Part shown: one piece after another, positions 1-7,897 of the stretch
Position numbering within the stretch: the stretch's first letter is position 1
How the letters are laid out: each line of letters begins with the position of its first letter
NCBI GenBank assembly: GCA_012517195.1
Contig: JAAYVK010000054.1
Coordinates: 1-42,508, forward strand
Reading direction: 5' to 3'
Source: Synergistaceae bacterium
GTDB lineage: Bacteria > Synergistota > Synergistia > Synergistales > 79-D21
Length of the DNA stretch: 42,508 bases
Made by a program: the position numbers and the translations under genes
Notes under the pieces: model-generated
Database searches by the model: none
Seen by the model: only the letters and a program-made list of their open reading frames with translations
Told to the model about the DNA's origin: nothing

Positions 1-28
1 CAATCGCGGAGAGCCAGCGAGGCGGTCG

Positions 29-886
29 GTGTTGAAAGTGACGGTGGCGAGACCCACGGGTCTCTGTTTCGGAGTCAGAAGAGCCCTTCTTGAACTCGAA
101 AACGCGCTAAAGGAACACGGCAGGATTTACGGCCTAGGAAGCCCCATCCACAACCCCCAGGAAATCGAGCGGCTTCAGAACCTCGGCCTGATCGTCGTCG
201 AAACCCCAGGCGAAGTCCCTTCCGGTCAACCCGCCTTCATCCGAGCCCATGGCATCTCCCCAGAGGTCCGCGATGGCCTGGCCTGCCGAACGCAGCTCAT
301 CGTGGACGGAACCTGCCCCTTCGTGAGGAACGTCCAGGAAAAGGCCGCCTTCCTGAAACAGGAAGGGTACCGGCTGGTCGTCGTGGGGGATGCGGCCCAC
401 CCGGAAGTCCAGGGAATCCTCGGATACGCGGGTAACGGAGCCTGCGTCGTGAGCCGGGTTTCGGACATCCCCGCGGGCCTGGAAAAGGGAAAAACCGGGG
501 TCGTCTGCCAGACGACCCAGAAGGTGTCCGTGCTTCAGGATATCGTCCAGGCGCTCGCGGCCAGGGCCGCCGAGTTGAGGGTCTACAACACGATCTGCAG
601 CGCGACCCTGGAGAGACAGCGGGCGGTCATGGAGCTGGCACCCCGGGTGGACGGAATGATCGTCATCGGGGGCAGGAACAGCGCCAACACGGGAAAGCTC
701 GTGGAAATCTCGAAAGGATGCGGGGTTCCCACGCTTTGGATCGAGCATTCTGATGAACTGGAGGGGGGATGGATCCAGGGCAAGGAAAAGATCGGGATCG
801 CCGCCGGCGCGAGCACGCCGGACTGGCTGATTCAGGAACTGATTTCAACACTTGAGAGCGCACGGTCGCCAAGGGGGAAGGATTGA
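29..886 (+). CDS. ispH: 4-hydroxy-3-methylbut-2-enyl diphosphate reductase
   Basis: IspH (LytB) catalyses the last step of the MEP isoprenoid pathway, reducing HMBPP to IPP and DMAPP with a [4Fe-4S] cluster in the cytosol. The three cluster cysteines are visible at Cys13 (GLCFGV), Cys96 (DGTCPFV) and Cys190 (NTICSAT), and the catalytic Glu126 lies in HPEVQG. The 285 aa length is normal for the family. The start is GTG at 29; TTG at 32 is also possible because the start lies almost at the window edge. The S1-domain gene follows immediately, an arrangement known from clostridia and relatives. The usual TICDAT motif reads TICSAT, a mild variation. Confidence 0.95.
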   Translation: MLKVTVARPTGLCFGVRRALLELENALKEHGRIYGLGSPIHNPQEIERLQNLGLIVVETPGEVPSGQPAFIRAHGISPEVRDGLACRTQLIVDGTCPFVRNVQEKAAFLKQEGYRLVVVGDAAHPEVQGILGYAGNGACVVSRVSDIPAGLEKGKTGVVCQTTQKVSVLQDIVQALAARAAELRVYNTICSATLERQRAVMELAPRVDGMIVIGGRNSANTGKLVEISKGCGVPTLWIEHSDELEGGWIQGKEKIGIAAGASTPDWLIQELISTLESARSPRGKD

Positions 887-887
887 A

Positions 888-2411
888 ATGGTCGAGGAAA
901 TGGTGAACGCGAACCACGAAACGAACGACGTCAACAAGGAAAGCATGGAGAGCATGTATGACGGCTATCTCAGCGAGGAAATTCACAAGGGCAAGGTTGT
1001 TGAAGGTGAAATCGTCGGCTCGACGGAAACGGGCTGGCTGGTGAACGTCAATTACAAGTGCGAGGGATTCCTCCCCCGTTCGGAATGGACCCATCGTGTC
1101 CTGGTGGACACGGCTTCCGAACCCCAGAAGGGCGACAAGGTCCGTGTCCAGGTCGTCAACGTCGGTCAGGGTGAGGAGGCCCAGCTGGTCGTGAGCCGCT
1201 GGAGGCCCGAGTTCGACGAGCGTTGGAGCCGCATCGAGAAGGAGGCCGCCGAGCACGAAACCCTTTCCGTGACCGGTCTGCGGAAAATCAAGGGCGGCCT
1301 GATCGTCGACTGCTGCGGCATAGAAGGGTTCATTCCGATTTCGCACCTGGCCCAGGAGGGCCGGGCGGTCAATCCCGGCCGTTTCGTGGGAGAGACCTTC
1401 AACGTCAAGATTCTCGAAAAGGAGCGGAACAAGAGACGCCTCGTCCTTTCCAGGAGAGAGCTGGTGGAGCGCGAGACTCAGGAACAGAGGGAGGCCTTCT
1501 ACTCCAGGGTCAAGGAAGGAGACATTGTCGAGGGAACCATCAGCAGCATCACGTCCTTCGGCATCTTCGTTTCCCTTGGGAACGACATGGAAGGACTTGT
1601 CCACATCAGCGAGATCGCCTGGCAGCGAAACGTGAAACCCCGCGAACAGTACAAGCGGGGGGACACCGTCAAGGTCAAGTTGCTGGGTATCGACCGGGAA
1701 ACGAACCGCATTTCCCTTAGCATCCGCCAGACCCTCCCCGATCCGTGGGAAACCGTTTCCGAGCGCTGGCATATCGGTGACCGCACCACCGGCACCGTGA
1801 CCAACCTCACGGATTTCGGGGCTTTCGTCGAAATCGAGCCCGGAATCGAGGGGCTTATCCATATCGGTGACCTGAGCTGGCACCGGATCAAGCACCCCAA
1901 GGAAGTTCTCCGGAAGGGACAGTCCGTTGAAGTTCAGGTCCTCGAGATCGACACGGAGCGCAAGCGGATCGGCCTTGGCTACAAGCAGCTGAACGATCCC
2001 TGGAACGGGGTGGAGGAACGGTACAGGCCGAAGCAGGACGTTCCCGTCAAGGTCGTCCGCCTCGCGGATTTCGGTGCTTTCGTCCAGCTTGAGGAGGGTG
2101 TCGAGGGGCTGATCCACATCTCCCAGCTGAGCCGCCAGCGAGTCGAAAAGCCGGGAGATGTTCTCCAGGAAGGGCAGGAGGTCGTCGCCCGCATCCTGGA
2201 AGTCAACCCGGCGGAACGCAGGATCCGCCTGAGCCTGAGCGCCATCGAGGACGAGCAGGAGAGGAAGCACCGCGAGGAGGAGCGCAAGACCCGAGACGAG
2301 GAACGCCGCAAGCGCGGCCCTGAAGCCCGGAAGACGCACGAGCCGGCCTACCAGCCGGACGATACTTCCGTCACGATCGGTGACGTGCTGAGGGATATCC
2401 TCGATTCCTGA
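888..2411 (+). CDS. rpsA: S1 RNA-binding domain protein (ribosomal protein S1 homologue)
   Basis: This 507 aa protein has five S1-type OB-fold repeats at roughly residues 36-103, 118-188, 209-278, 294-364 and 379-449. The last three are the most canonical (for example TDFGAFVEIEPGIEGLIHI). A charged Glu/Arg-rich tail follows the last repeat. Proteins of this type bind mRNA at the 30S ribosomal subunit. E. coli S1 has six repeats, so this resembles the shorter S1 forms of Gram-positive-type bacteria. I chose ATG 888, preceded by a GGGGGAAGG ribosome site, over the longer GTG at 852, which would overlap ispH. It is probably co-transcribed with ispH. Confidence 0.9.
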   Translation: MVEEMVNANHETNDVNKESMESMYDGYLSEEIHKGKVVEGEIVGSTETGWLVNVNYKCEGFLPRSEWTHRVLVDTASEPQKGDKVRVQVVNVGQGEEAQLVVSRWRPEFDERWSRIEKEAAEHETLSVTGLRKIKGGLIVDCCGIEGFIPISHLAQEGRAVNPGRFVGETFNVKILEKERNKRRLVLSRRELVERETQEQREAFYSRVKEGDIVEGTISSITSFGIFVSLGNDMEGLVHISEIAWQRNVKPREQYKRGDTVKVKLLGIDRETNRISLSIRQTLPDPWETVSERWHIGDRTTGTVTNLTDFGAFVEIEPGIEGLIHIGDLSWHRIKHPKEVLRKGQSVEVQVLEIDTERKRIGLGYKQLNDPWNGVEERYRPKQDVPVKVVRLADFGAFVQLEEGVEGLIHISQLSRQRVEKPGDVLQEGQEVVARILEVNPAERRIRLSLSAIEDEQERKHREEERKTRDEERRKRGPEARKTHEPAYQPDDTSVTIGDVLRDILDS

Positions 2412-2421
2412 AATATAGTCT

Positions 2422-2463
2422 TATAATGTTGTAAACGCCGGCCGCTTCCGCCGCGGCCGGCGT
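2422..2463 (+). promoter_or_regulatory. TATAAT box followed by a strong GC hairpin in the def leader
   Basis: The 76 bp between the S1 gene and def contains a perfect TATAAT (2422-2427) and then an 11 bp perfect stem (2435-2445 with 2453-2463, seven-base loop). There is no U-tract after the stem, so it is a poor intrinsic terminator. I see no convincing -35 at 16-18 bp spacing. If the box is used, the def mRNA would begin with or just before this hairpin. Confidence 0.35.
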
Positions 2464-2487
2464 TCCCCTGCCAAAAGGAGGAATCCC

Positions 2488-2991
2488 ATGAGCCTTCTGA
2501 AAGTCCTGGTCTACCCGGATCCGGCCCTCCGAGAACCCGCAAGGGAAGTGGAACGATTCGATCCAGAGCTGGAGAATTTCATCCGGGACCTGTGGGAAAC
2601 CATGCTGGCCTACGACGGCGTCGGCCTGGCCGCCACGCAGGTGGGCAGGAACCTGCGCGCCTGCGTCATCTCCTGGAAAGAGCATCGCCTGATCCTGGTG
2701 AACCCCAGGATCACCGCCGCTGAAGGAGAGCAGGTGGGAGAGGAAGGATGCCTGAGCTTCCCGGGAATATTCGAGAAAATTCGGCGACCCCTGAAGGTTC
2801 GAGTCGAAGCGGTCGACGCTGCGGGAAAGCCCTTTTCACTCGAGGCCGAGGGTTTTCTGGCCAGGGCGCTCTGTCACGAAATCGACCACCTGGACGGGCG
2901 CCTGCTGATCGATCACCTCAGTCCCCTCAAGCGCGAAATCGTGAGGAAAAAGCTTCTCAAGCGTTCGAGGGAGGAGAGGAGGAACTCGTGA
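2488..2991 (+). CDS. def: Peptide deformylase
   Basis: It removes the formyl group from the N-terminal methionine of nascent proteins. All three signature motifs are present: GVGLAATQVG (44-53), EGCLS (86-90, the metal-ligand Cys) and HEIDH (130-134, two His ligands and the catalytic Glu). The 167 aa length is standard. The start ATG follows AAAAGGAGG at ideal spacing. The stop codon overlaps the GTG start of fmt (GTGA), so formylation and deformylation of the initiator Met are translationally linked, the classic def-fmt pair. Confidence 0.97.
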   Translation: MSLLKVLVYPDPALREPAREVERFDPELENFIRDLWETMLAYDGVGLAATQVGRNLRACVISWKEHRLILVNPRITAAEGEQVGEEGCLSFPGIFEKIRRPLKVRVEAVDAAGKPFSLEAEGFLARALCHEIDHLDGRLLIDHLSPLKREIVRKKLLKRSREERRNS

Positions 2992-3914
2992 GAGTCTGGT
3001 TTTTCGGCTCCGGTCATTTCGCGGCTCTCTGTTTCCGCGGGATCGTCCCTCACCATCGCTTCGAAAAGGTGATCACCCTTCCTCCATCCCCGGCCGGAAG
3101 AGGGATGTCCCTTCGGCCGACCCCCCTCGAGGAACAGGCCCTGAGCCTCGGCTTCTCCGTGATCCATTCGTTGCACCCCTCCACGGACCCGGTTCTCCGC
3201 GAGGAAATCCTGGCAAACCCGCCCGACCTCGCCCTGATCGTCGATTTCTCCCGTTTCATCCGCGAACCCCTGCTCAACGGCCCGCGCCTCGGATGCCTCA
3301 ATATTCACCCTTCCCTTCTTCCCGCCTACCGGGGCGCCGCCCCGATCCAGCGAGCGCTCATGGACGGCGCAAAGCGGACCGGCGTCACCTTATTCAGGCT
3401 CGTGGAGAGAATGGACGCAGGGCCGATCCTCCTTCAGAAAGCAGTCCCCGTCGGGCAGGAAACAACGGCCGGTGAACTGTCGGAAATTCTGGCGCGGGAG
3501 GGTAGCCAGATTTTTTTAAAAAGCTTAGAATATCTTCGTCACGGTTATGCAGAATACATTGCGCAGGACGAGAGCGCCGCGACTTTCGCTCCGAGGATCG
3601 ACAAAACCGAGGAGCGGCTCCTCTGGGAGAATCCCGCCCCGGTGCTGCACAACCGGGTCAGGGCCCTGAACCCGTCGCCGGGGGCTTACTGTTTTTTTTC
3701 GGGAAAGCGCCTGAAAATTTGGAAGACTCGCCCAACCGACGGCCCCTGCTCCGGCCAGGGCAGGGTAACAGGCTTCGAGCAGGGATTCCCTGTGGTGGCC
3801 TGCTCAAGGGGGGGGCTGGTCCTGCTCGAGGTTCAGCCGGAAGGCCGCGGAATCCTCGGGGGAGACGACTGGGCCAGGGGTAGACGGATCAAAGAAGGAG
3901 ACCAGTTCGAATGA
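2988..3914 (+). CDS. fmt: Methionyl-tRNA formyltransferase
   Basis: It transfers a formyl group from 10-formyl-tetrahydrofolate to Met-tRNA(fMet). The core NIHPSLLPAYRGAAPI motif supplies the catalytic Asn105 and His107, and Asp143 lies in RMDAGPILLQ. The folate-binding N-terminal fold is recognisable (PAGRGMSLRPTP). At 308 aa it has the normal length, with the C-terminal OB-like domain after about residue 205. The start is GTG 2988, overlapping the def stop; the longer reading frame beginning at 2748 lies inside def and is not used. Its end overlaps the next gene by ATGA. Confidence 0.95.
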   Translation: MRVWFFGSGHFAALCFRGIVPHHRFEKVITLPPSPAGRGMSLRPTPLEEQALSLGFSVIHSLHPSTDPVLREEILANPPDLALIVDFSRFIREPLLNGPRLGCLNIHPSLLPAYRGAAPIQRALMDGAKRTGVTLFRLVERMDAGPILLQKAVPVGQETTAGELSEILAREGSQIFLKSLEYLRHGYAEYIAQDESAATFAPRIDKTEERLLWENPAPVLHNRVRALNPSPGAYCFFSGKRLKIWKTRPTDGPCSGQGRVTGFEQGFPVVACSRGGLVLLEVQPEGRGILGGDDWARGRRIKEGDQFE

Positions 3915-4648
3915 GCGTTACCGAAAGGAAGGTTCCTGATCTTCTGACAGGCCTGGAGGGTTTTTCCTGGGAGAAAGTGATCGCCGTCGTTGGAGCCCTC
4001 GGGTCCGGGAAATCCGAATGGCTCCTGAACCTCGCCAACGCGTTTCTAACCCGCGAGGAAACGGTCACGGTCGCCGATGTGGACATCATCAACCCCTATT
4101 TCTGCATCCGGGAAGTTTCCTCCCTCCTGAGGAAAATGGGGCTGTCGGTGATCCTTCCGTTCAAGGGGACGCAATGGTCGGATCTCCCGTCCATTTCGCC
4201 GGAAGTCGACCGGGCGTTTGACGCCCCGGGGAGACTCCTGATCGACATCGGGGGGGATCCCCGCGGAGCGATGGCCCTGACCCAGTTCGCACCGCGCATG
4301 GAACAGGCGGGCTACAACCTCCTGGCCATCGTCAACGCCTACCGCCCCCAGACTGCGACGGTCGAGGGAATCGAGGCGATGATCCGGTCGATCGAGCGGG
4401 TCAGCGGACTGAAGGTCTCTGCCGTCATCAGCAACTCCCACATGATGTCCGAGACAACCGTGGACGATGTCCTTCAAGGGTATGAAACGGCACTGGCCGC
4501 GGCCGAGAAGATGGGGCTTCCCATCCTCTTCGTGGGAGTGCCGGCAAACGCGGTGGAAGAGGCGGAACGCCGGTTCGAAGGCAGGAAGGTCAACCTGTGG
4601 CCGGTTTCCAGATACATCTTATTACCTTGGGAGAGGGGTGGCATGTGA
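3911..4648 (+). CDS. P-loop ATPase linked to the 2-oxoacid:ferredoxin oxidoreductase operon
   Basis: This 245 aa protein looks like a SIMIBI-class (MinD/CobQ-like) P-loop NTPase. The Walker A is GALGSGKS (28-35), which lacks the second lysine of the deviant ParA/MinD P-loop. DVDIINPYF (56-64) and IDIGGDPRG (111-119) occupy the switch and Walker B positions. I see no membrane segment and no cysteine pair that would mark an Fe-S carrier. It overlaps fmt by ATGA and the ferredoxin subunit gene by TGATG, so it is translated with the oxidoreductase. A role in assembling, loading or regulating that enzyme is inference from context only. Confidence 0.8.
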   Translation: MSVTERKVPDLLTGLEGFSWEKVIAVVGALGSGKSEWLLNLANAFLTREETVTVADVDIINPYFCIREVSSLLRKMGLSVILPFKGTQWSDLPSISPEVDRAFDAPGRLLIDIGGDPRGAMALTQFAPRMEQAGYNLLAIVNAYRPQTATVEGIEAMIRSIERVSGLKVSAVISNSHMMSETTVDDVLQGYETALAAAEKMGLPILFVGVPANAVEEAERRFEGRKVNLWPVSRYILLPWERGGM

Positions 4649-4881
4649 TGGCAAAGGGACGCGTCGGGGTCAACGAGGAACGATGCAAGAGCTGCGGTCT
4701 CTGCGTGGCAGCCTGTCCAATGAAAGTCCTCCGGATCTCCGACAGGATCAACAGCAAGGGCTATCGGCCTGTGGAGCAGTTCAAGGAAGGGTGCATCGCC
4801 TGCAGGATGTGCGCGATCACCTGTCCGGACGTGGTCCTCGAAGTCTTCCGGCTGGAAGACGACAAGGCCTGCAATGCCTAG
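4648..4881 (+). CDS. korD: 2-oxoacid:ferredoxin oxidoreductase, delta (ferredoxin) subunit
   Basis: A 77 aa dicluster ferredoxin-like subunit. Two [4Fe-4S] motifs are visible, CKSCGLCVAACP and CIACRMCAITCP. It would pass electrons from the thiamine diphosphate site to external ferredoxin. The start is ATG 4648, overlapping the stop of the P-loop gene. It is the first structural gene of a D-A-B-C set, the order seen in KOR and VOR enzymes of archaea and anaerobic bacteria. The substrate (2-oxoglutarate or branched-chain 2-oxoacid) cannot be settled from the sequence. Confidence 0.9.
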   Translation: MAKGRVGVNEERCKSCGLCVAACPMKVLRISDRINSKGYRPVEQFKEGCIACRMCAITCPDVVLEVFRLEDDKACNA

Positions 4882-4897
4882 AGCGAGGTGAACACTG

Positions 4898-5959
4898 ATG
4901 GGCAAGCGTTTCCTGATGAAAGGCAACGAGGCGTTGGCTGAAGCGGCAATTCATGCAGGCTGCAAGTATTTCTTCGGATACCCCATCACCCCCCAGAACG
5001 AGATCCCCGAATACATGTCCAAGAAGCTGCCTGAAATCGGCGGCGTTTACCTCCAGGCAGAAAGCGAGGTCGCCGCGGTCAACATGATTTTCGGAGCGGC
5101 CGGCACCGGGAAGAGGGTCATGACCTCCTCTTCCAGCCCCGGCATTTCCCTCATGTCCGAGGGAATCAGTTACATCGCGGGAGCCGAACTGCCCTGCGTC
5201 CTGATGAACGTGATGCGCGGAGGCCCGGGATTGGGAGGAATCCTGCCCTCACAGTCGGATTACTTCCAGGCGACCCGCGGAGGCGGGCACGGGGACTACC
5301 GTCTTCTGGTCCTGGCCCCCAGCACGGTCCAGGAAGCGGTGGATCTCACCATGCTGGCCTTCGACCTGGCCGAGAAGTACCGCAACCCCGTCATGGTCCT
5401 TGCAGACGGTTTCATGGGGCAGATGATGGAGGCCGTCGAATTCAGGGAAACCCGCGCGGAAGGGCTGCCCGACCCGGCTGAATGGGCCGTGGGCTACATG
5501 AAGCAGCGGGGGAGCAGGGCCCTGATCAAGAGCCTCTACCTCGACCCCGAGGAACTGGAGGCCCACAACTGGAAGCTCCAGGCCAAGTACGCCCAGATGG
5601 CCCAGCACGAAACGCGCTTCGAGAGCTATCTCGTGGACGATTCGGAGATCCTGATCGCCGCCTACGGAACCGTGGCCCGCATCGCGCGCACGGCGATCAA
5701 CGAGTTGCGCGGCGAAGGCGTCAAGGTCGGACTTTTCCGTCCCATCACCCTTTTCCCCTTCCCCTACGAACCGCTGGAAAACCTCCCGGCCTCCGTCCGA
5801 CAGATTTTGACCGTCGAGATGAGCTGCGGACAAATGGTGGAGGACGTCCGGCTTGCGGTAGGAAAGGAACGTCCGGTTTCCATGTACGGACGCGTCGGAG
5901 GCATGACGCCTTCGGTCGACGAGATCAAGGACCAGGTCCGAAAGGCCCTGGGGCGATAG
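4898..5959 (+). CDS. korA: 2-oxoacid:ferredoxin oxidoreductase, alpha subunit
   Basis: The 353 aa alpha subunit carries the pyrimidine-binding and transketolase C-like domains. Typical stretches are FFGYPITPQNEIPEYM near residue 25 and the SSSPGISLMSEGISY segment. The C-terminal third (YGTVARIARTAINELR, VGLFRPITLFPFP) is the transketolase C-terminal domain. With the beta subunit it forms the active site that converts a 2-oxoacid and CoA to acyl-CoA and CO2 while reducing ferredoxin. The gene starts 17 bp after korD. The length fits KorA/VorB rather than the large fused pyruvate oxidoreductase. Confidence 0.92.
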   Translation: MGKRFLMKGNEALAEAAIHAGCKYFFGYPITPQNEIPEYMSKKLPEIGGVYLQAESEVAAVNMIFGAAGTGKRVMTSSSSPGISLMSEGISYIAGAELPCVLMNVMRGGPGLGGILPSQSDYFQATRGGGHGDYRLLVLAPSTVQEAVDLTMLAFDLAEKYRNPVMVLADGFMGQMMEAVEFRETRAEGLPDPAEWAVGYMKQRGSRALIKSLYLDPEELEAHNWKLQAKYAQMAQHETRFESYLVDDSEILIAAYGTVARIARTAINELRGEGVKVGLFRPITLFPFPYEPLENLPASVRQILTVEMSCGQMVEDVRLAVGKERPVSMYGRVGGMTPSVDEIKDQVRKALGR

Positions 5960-5972
5960 GGGGGACCTTTCC

Positions 5973-6716
5973 ATGAAAGAAACGAAGATTTTCGAGAAGC
6001 CGAAATCCATGATCGATGTCACGACCCATTACTGCCCAGGCTGTACCCACGGGGTCGCACACCGGCTGGTCGCAGAAGTCATCGACGAACTGCAGATCCA
6101 GGAAAGGACCGTCGCGGTGGCCCCGGTCGGCTGCTCGGTCTTCCTCTACAACTACATCAATGTGGATTCCTACGAGGCGGCTCACGGCCGGGCTCCCGCC
6201 GTCGCCTCCGCTTGTAAGCGCCTTCTTCCCGACAGCGTCGTCTTTTCCTACCAGGGAGACGGCGACCTCGCTTCCATCGGGATGGCGGAAATCGTGCATG
6301 CCGCCAACCGAGGGGAGAAGATCACCGTCATCTTCATCAACAACGCCATCTACGGAATGACGGGGGGACAAATGGCCCCGACGACGCTCGTCGGCCAAAA
6401 AGCCACAACCTGCCCCCTCGGGAGGGACCCGAAGCTGGCGGGCTACCCGATCCGCATGTGCGAGATGCTCGCAACCCTTCAGGCTCCCGCCTACATCACC
6501 CGCGTGAGCGTGGCAAAACCCAAGTACACCATCAAGGCCAAGGAGGCCCTGACAAAGGCCTTCCAGACCCAGATCGAAGGGAAAGGGTTCTCCTTTGTGG
6601 AGATCCTCTCCACCTGCCCCACGAACTGGGGCCTGCGCCCCGTGGACGCCACCAATTGGCTCGAAGAGCACATGATGCCCGAATTCCCGCTGGGCGTCTT
6701 CAAGACGCCGGAATAG
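5973..6716 (+). CDS. korB: 2-oxoacid:ferredoxin oxidoreductase, beta (TPP) subunit
   Basis: This 247 aa subunit binds thiamine diphosphate and Mg2+ through GDGDLASIGMAEIVHAANR and the following NNAIYGMTGGQ. An N-terminal HYCPGCTHG segment matches the CPGC-type motif of the family. It sits 13 bp after korA. Substrate choice among 2-oxoglutarate, 2-oxoisovalerate and related acids is set partly by this subunit but I cannot read it from sequence. In an amino-acid fermenter, several paralogues with different substrates would be expected elsewhere in the genome. Confidence 0.92.
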   Translation: MKETKIFEKPKSMIDVTTHYCPGCTHGVAHRLVAEVIDELQIQERTVAVAPVGCSVFLYNYINVDSYEAAHGRAPAVASACKRLLPDSVVFSYQGDGDLASIGMAEIVHAANRGEKITVIFINNAIYGMTGGQMAPTTLVGQKATTCPLGRDPKLAGYPIRMCEMLATLQAPAYITRVSVAKPKYTIKAKEALTKAFQTQIEGKGFSFVEILSTCPTNWGLRPVDATNWLEEHMMPEFPLGVFKTPE

Positions 6717-6732
6717 AAGGGGGAGAAAGATC

Positions 6733-7293
6733 ATGGCTAAGTTTCTGCGAGGTCTGATCGCTGCCGGATTTGGGGGCCAGGGAGTTCTGCTCCTCGGCCA
6801 GATTGTCGCACACGCCGCGATGAAAGAAGGACGCTACGTCACCTGGATCCCGTCCTACGGGCCTGAAATGCGCGGGGGAACCGCCAACTGCAGCGTAGCG
6901 ATCAGCGACGAAGAGATCGGCTCGCCGGTCGTTCCGCACCCGGATTGCCTGGTGATCATGAACCAGCCGTCCCTCGCGAAGTTCGAGCCGGACCTCAAGA
7001 GCGGCGGGACCCTCCTCTACAACTCGGACTTGGTCACCTACCCCCAGCCCAGGACGGACATCCGGGTCGTTCCCGTCCCCTGCAACAGCATCGCCCTGGA
7101 GCTTGGCAATGAAAAAGTGGCAAACGTGGTGACCCTTGGAGCGCTTGCTGCGGCAAGCGACCTGGTTTCGGTCGAAGGATGCAAGGAAACCCTGGCCGAG
7201 CTGATGGGCAAGAAGAAGGCCGCCCTGGTTGAAATCAACATGACCGCTTTCGACCGGGGAGTCGAAGTCGCCCGCAAGGCGCTGGGCCTGTAA
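6733..7293 (+). CDS. korC: 2-oxoacid:ferredoxin oxidoreductase, gamma subunit
   Basis: The 186 aa gamma subunit opens with the family hallmark GFGGQGVLLLGQI and contains SYGPEMRGGTANCSV, which contributes to CoA binding in related enzymes. It completes the four-subunit enzyme started at korD. All four genes lie within 17 bp of each other on one strand. The Nudix gene begins eight bases after its stop and is probably in the same transcript. Confidence 0.92.
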   Translation: MAKFLRGLIAAGFGGQGVLLLGQIVAHAAMKEGRYVTWIPSYGPEMRGGTANCSVAISDEEIGSPVVPHPDCLVIMNQPSLAKFEPDLKSGGTLLYNSDLVTYPQPRTDIRVVPVPCNSIALELGNEKVANVVTLGALAAASDLVSVEGCKETLAELMGKKKAALVEINMTAFDRGVEVARKALGL

Positions 7294-7300
7294 ACCGGAC

Positions 7301-7831
7301 ATGGCGGGTGACTGGGCTGTCCTGCACAGCCGCAAGCTGTACGAGGGGCGCATCCTCAACCTTCGGCTGGACGAGGTCCGGCTTCCCTCGGGCAGGCTAG
7401 CCGTTCGGGAAATCGTCGAGCACCGCCCGGCCGTGGCGATGCTGCCGGTCGCGGATGACGGGAGCGTCCTCCTGATCCGGCAGTACAGGGACGCCATCCG
7501 GCAGGAAATTCTCGAAATTCCCGCAGGGATCCTGAATCCGGGCGAATCGCCCCGCGAGGCCGCCCGCAGGGAACTGCAGGAAGAGATCGGTTTCGACGCG
7601 AAGCAGCTGGAGGAGTGGGGGACGTTCTTCACCTCGCCGGGCTTCAGCGATGAGCAGGTGACGCTGTTCTGTGCATCCGGCCTTGTCGAATCGAGACTCG
7701 ATCCCGACGAAGACGAATTTATCCGAATCCTCGCGGTTCCGAGGGAGGAGATCCCGGTTCTGCTTGACAGCGGCAGGATTCGTGACGCCAAAACTCTAGC
7801 CGCGCTGGCCTGGTATCTCGCCAAAAAATGA
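7301..7831 (+). CDS. nudF: Nudix hydrolase, ADP-ribose pyrophosphatase type
   Basis: A 176 aa Nudix enzyme. The Nudix box matches the consensus GX5EX7REUXEEXGU exactly (GILNPGESPREAARRELQEE then IGF). An upstream strand ending in LIRQYRDAIRQEILEIPAG and a downstream FFTSPGFSDE segment are typical of ADP-ribose pyrophosphatases, which cut ADP-ribose to AMP and ribose 5-phosphate. It is the last gene before a strong terminator. A Nudix gene close to a xerD-type recombinase and a nucleoside phosphorylase also occurs in Firmicutes. Confidence 0.88.
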   Translation: MAGDWAVLHSRKLYEGRILNLRLDEVRLPSGRLAVREIVEHRPAVAMLPVADDGSVLLIRQYRDAIRQEILEIPAGILNPGESPREAARRELQEEIGFDAKQLEEWGTFFTSPGFSDEQVTLFCASGLVESRLDPDEDEFIRILAVPREEIPVLLDSGRIRDAKTLAALAWYLAKK

Positions 7832-7848
7832 AATTTCTGCTTTACTTT

Positions 7849-7882
7849 GGGCAGGCGGTGTTCCGCCTGCCCTTTTTGTTTT
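7849..7882 (+). terminator. Rho-independent terminator after the Nudix gene
   Basis: A 10 bp perfect GC stem (GGGCAGGCGG with CCGCCTGCCC) has a TGTT loop and is followed directly by TTTTTGTTTT. It closes the ispH-to-Nudix run. It lies only about 16 bases before the xerD start codon, so it may also act as an attenuator for any transcript reading into xerD. Confidence 0.9.
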
Positions 7883-7897
7883 CTGGAGGGATGCAAA

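Noticed and set aside
1-35. Possible 3' end of an upstream gene (frame 3, ending TGA at 33-35)
   Set aside because: Only ten codons are visible and they carry no recognisable motif, so a real gene cannot be supported.
663-2339. 558-codon open frame on the minus strand opposite the S1 gene
   Set aside because: It is a shadow frame produced by GC-rich codon use; the plus strand encodes clear S1 repeats and the antisense product has no family motif or ribosome site.
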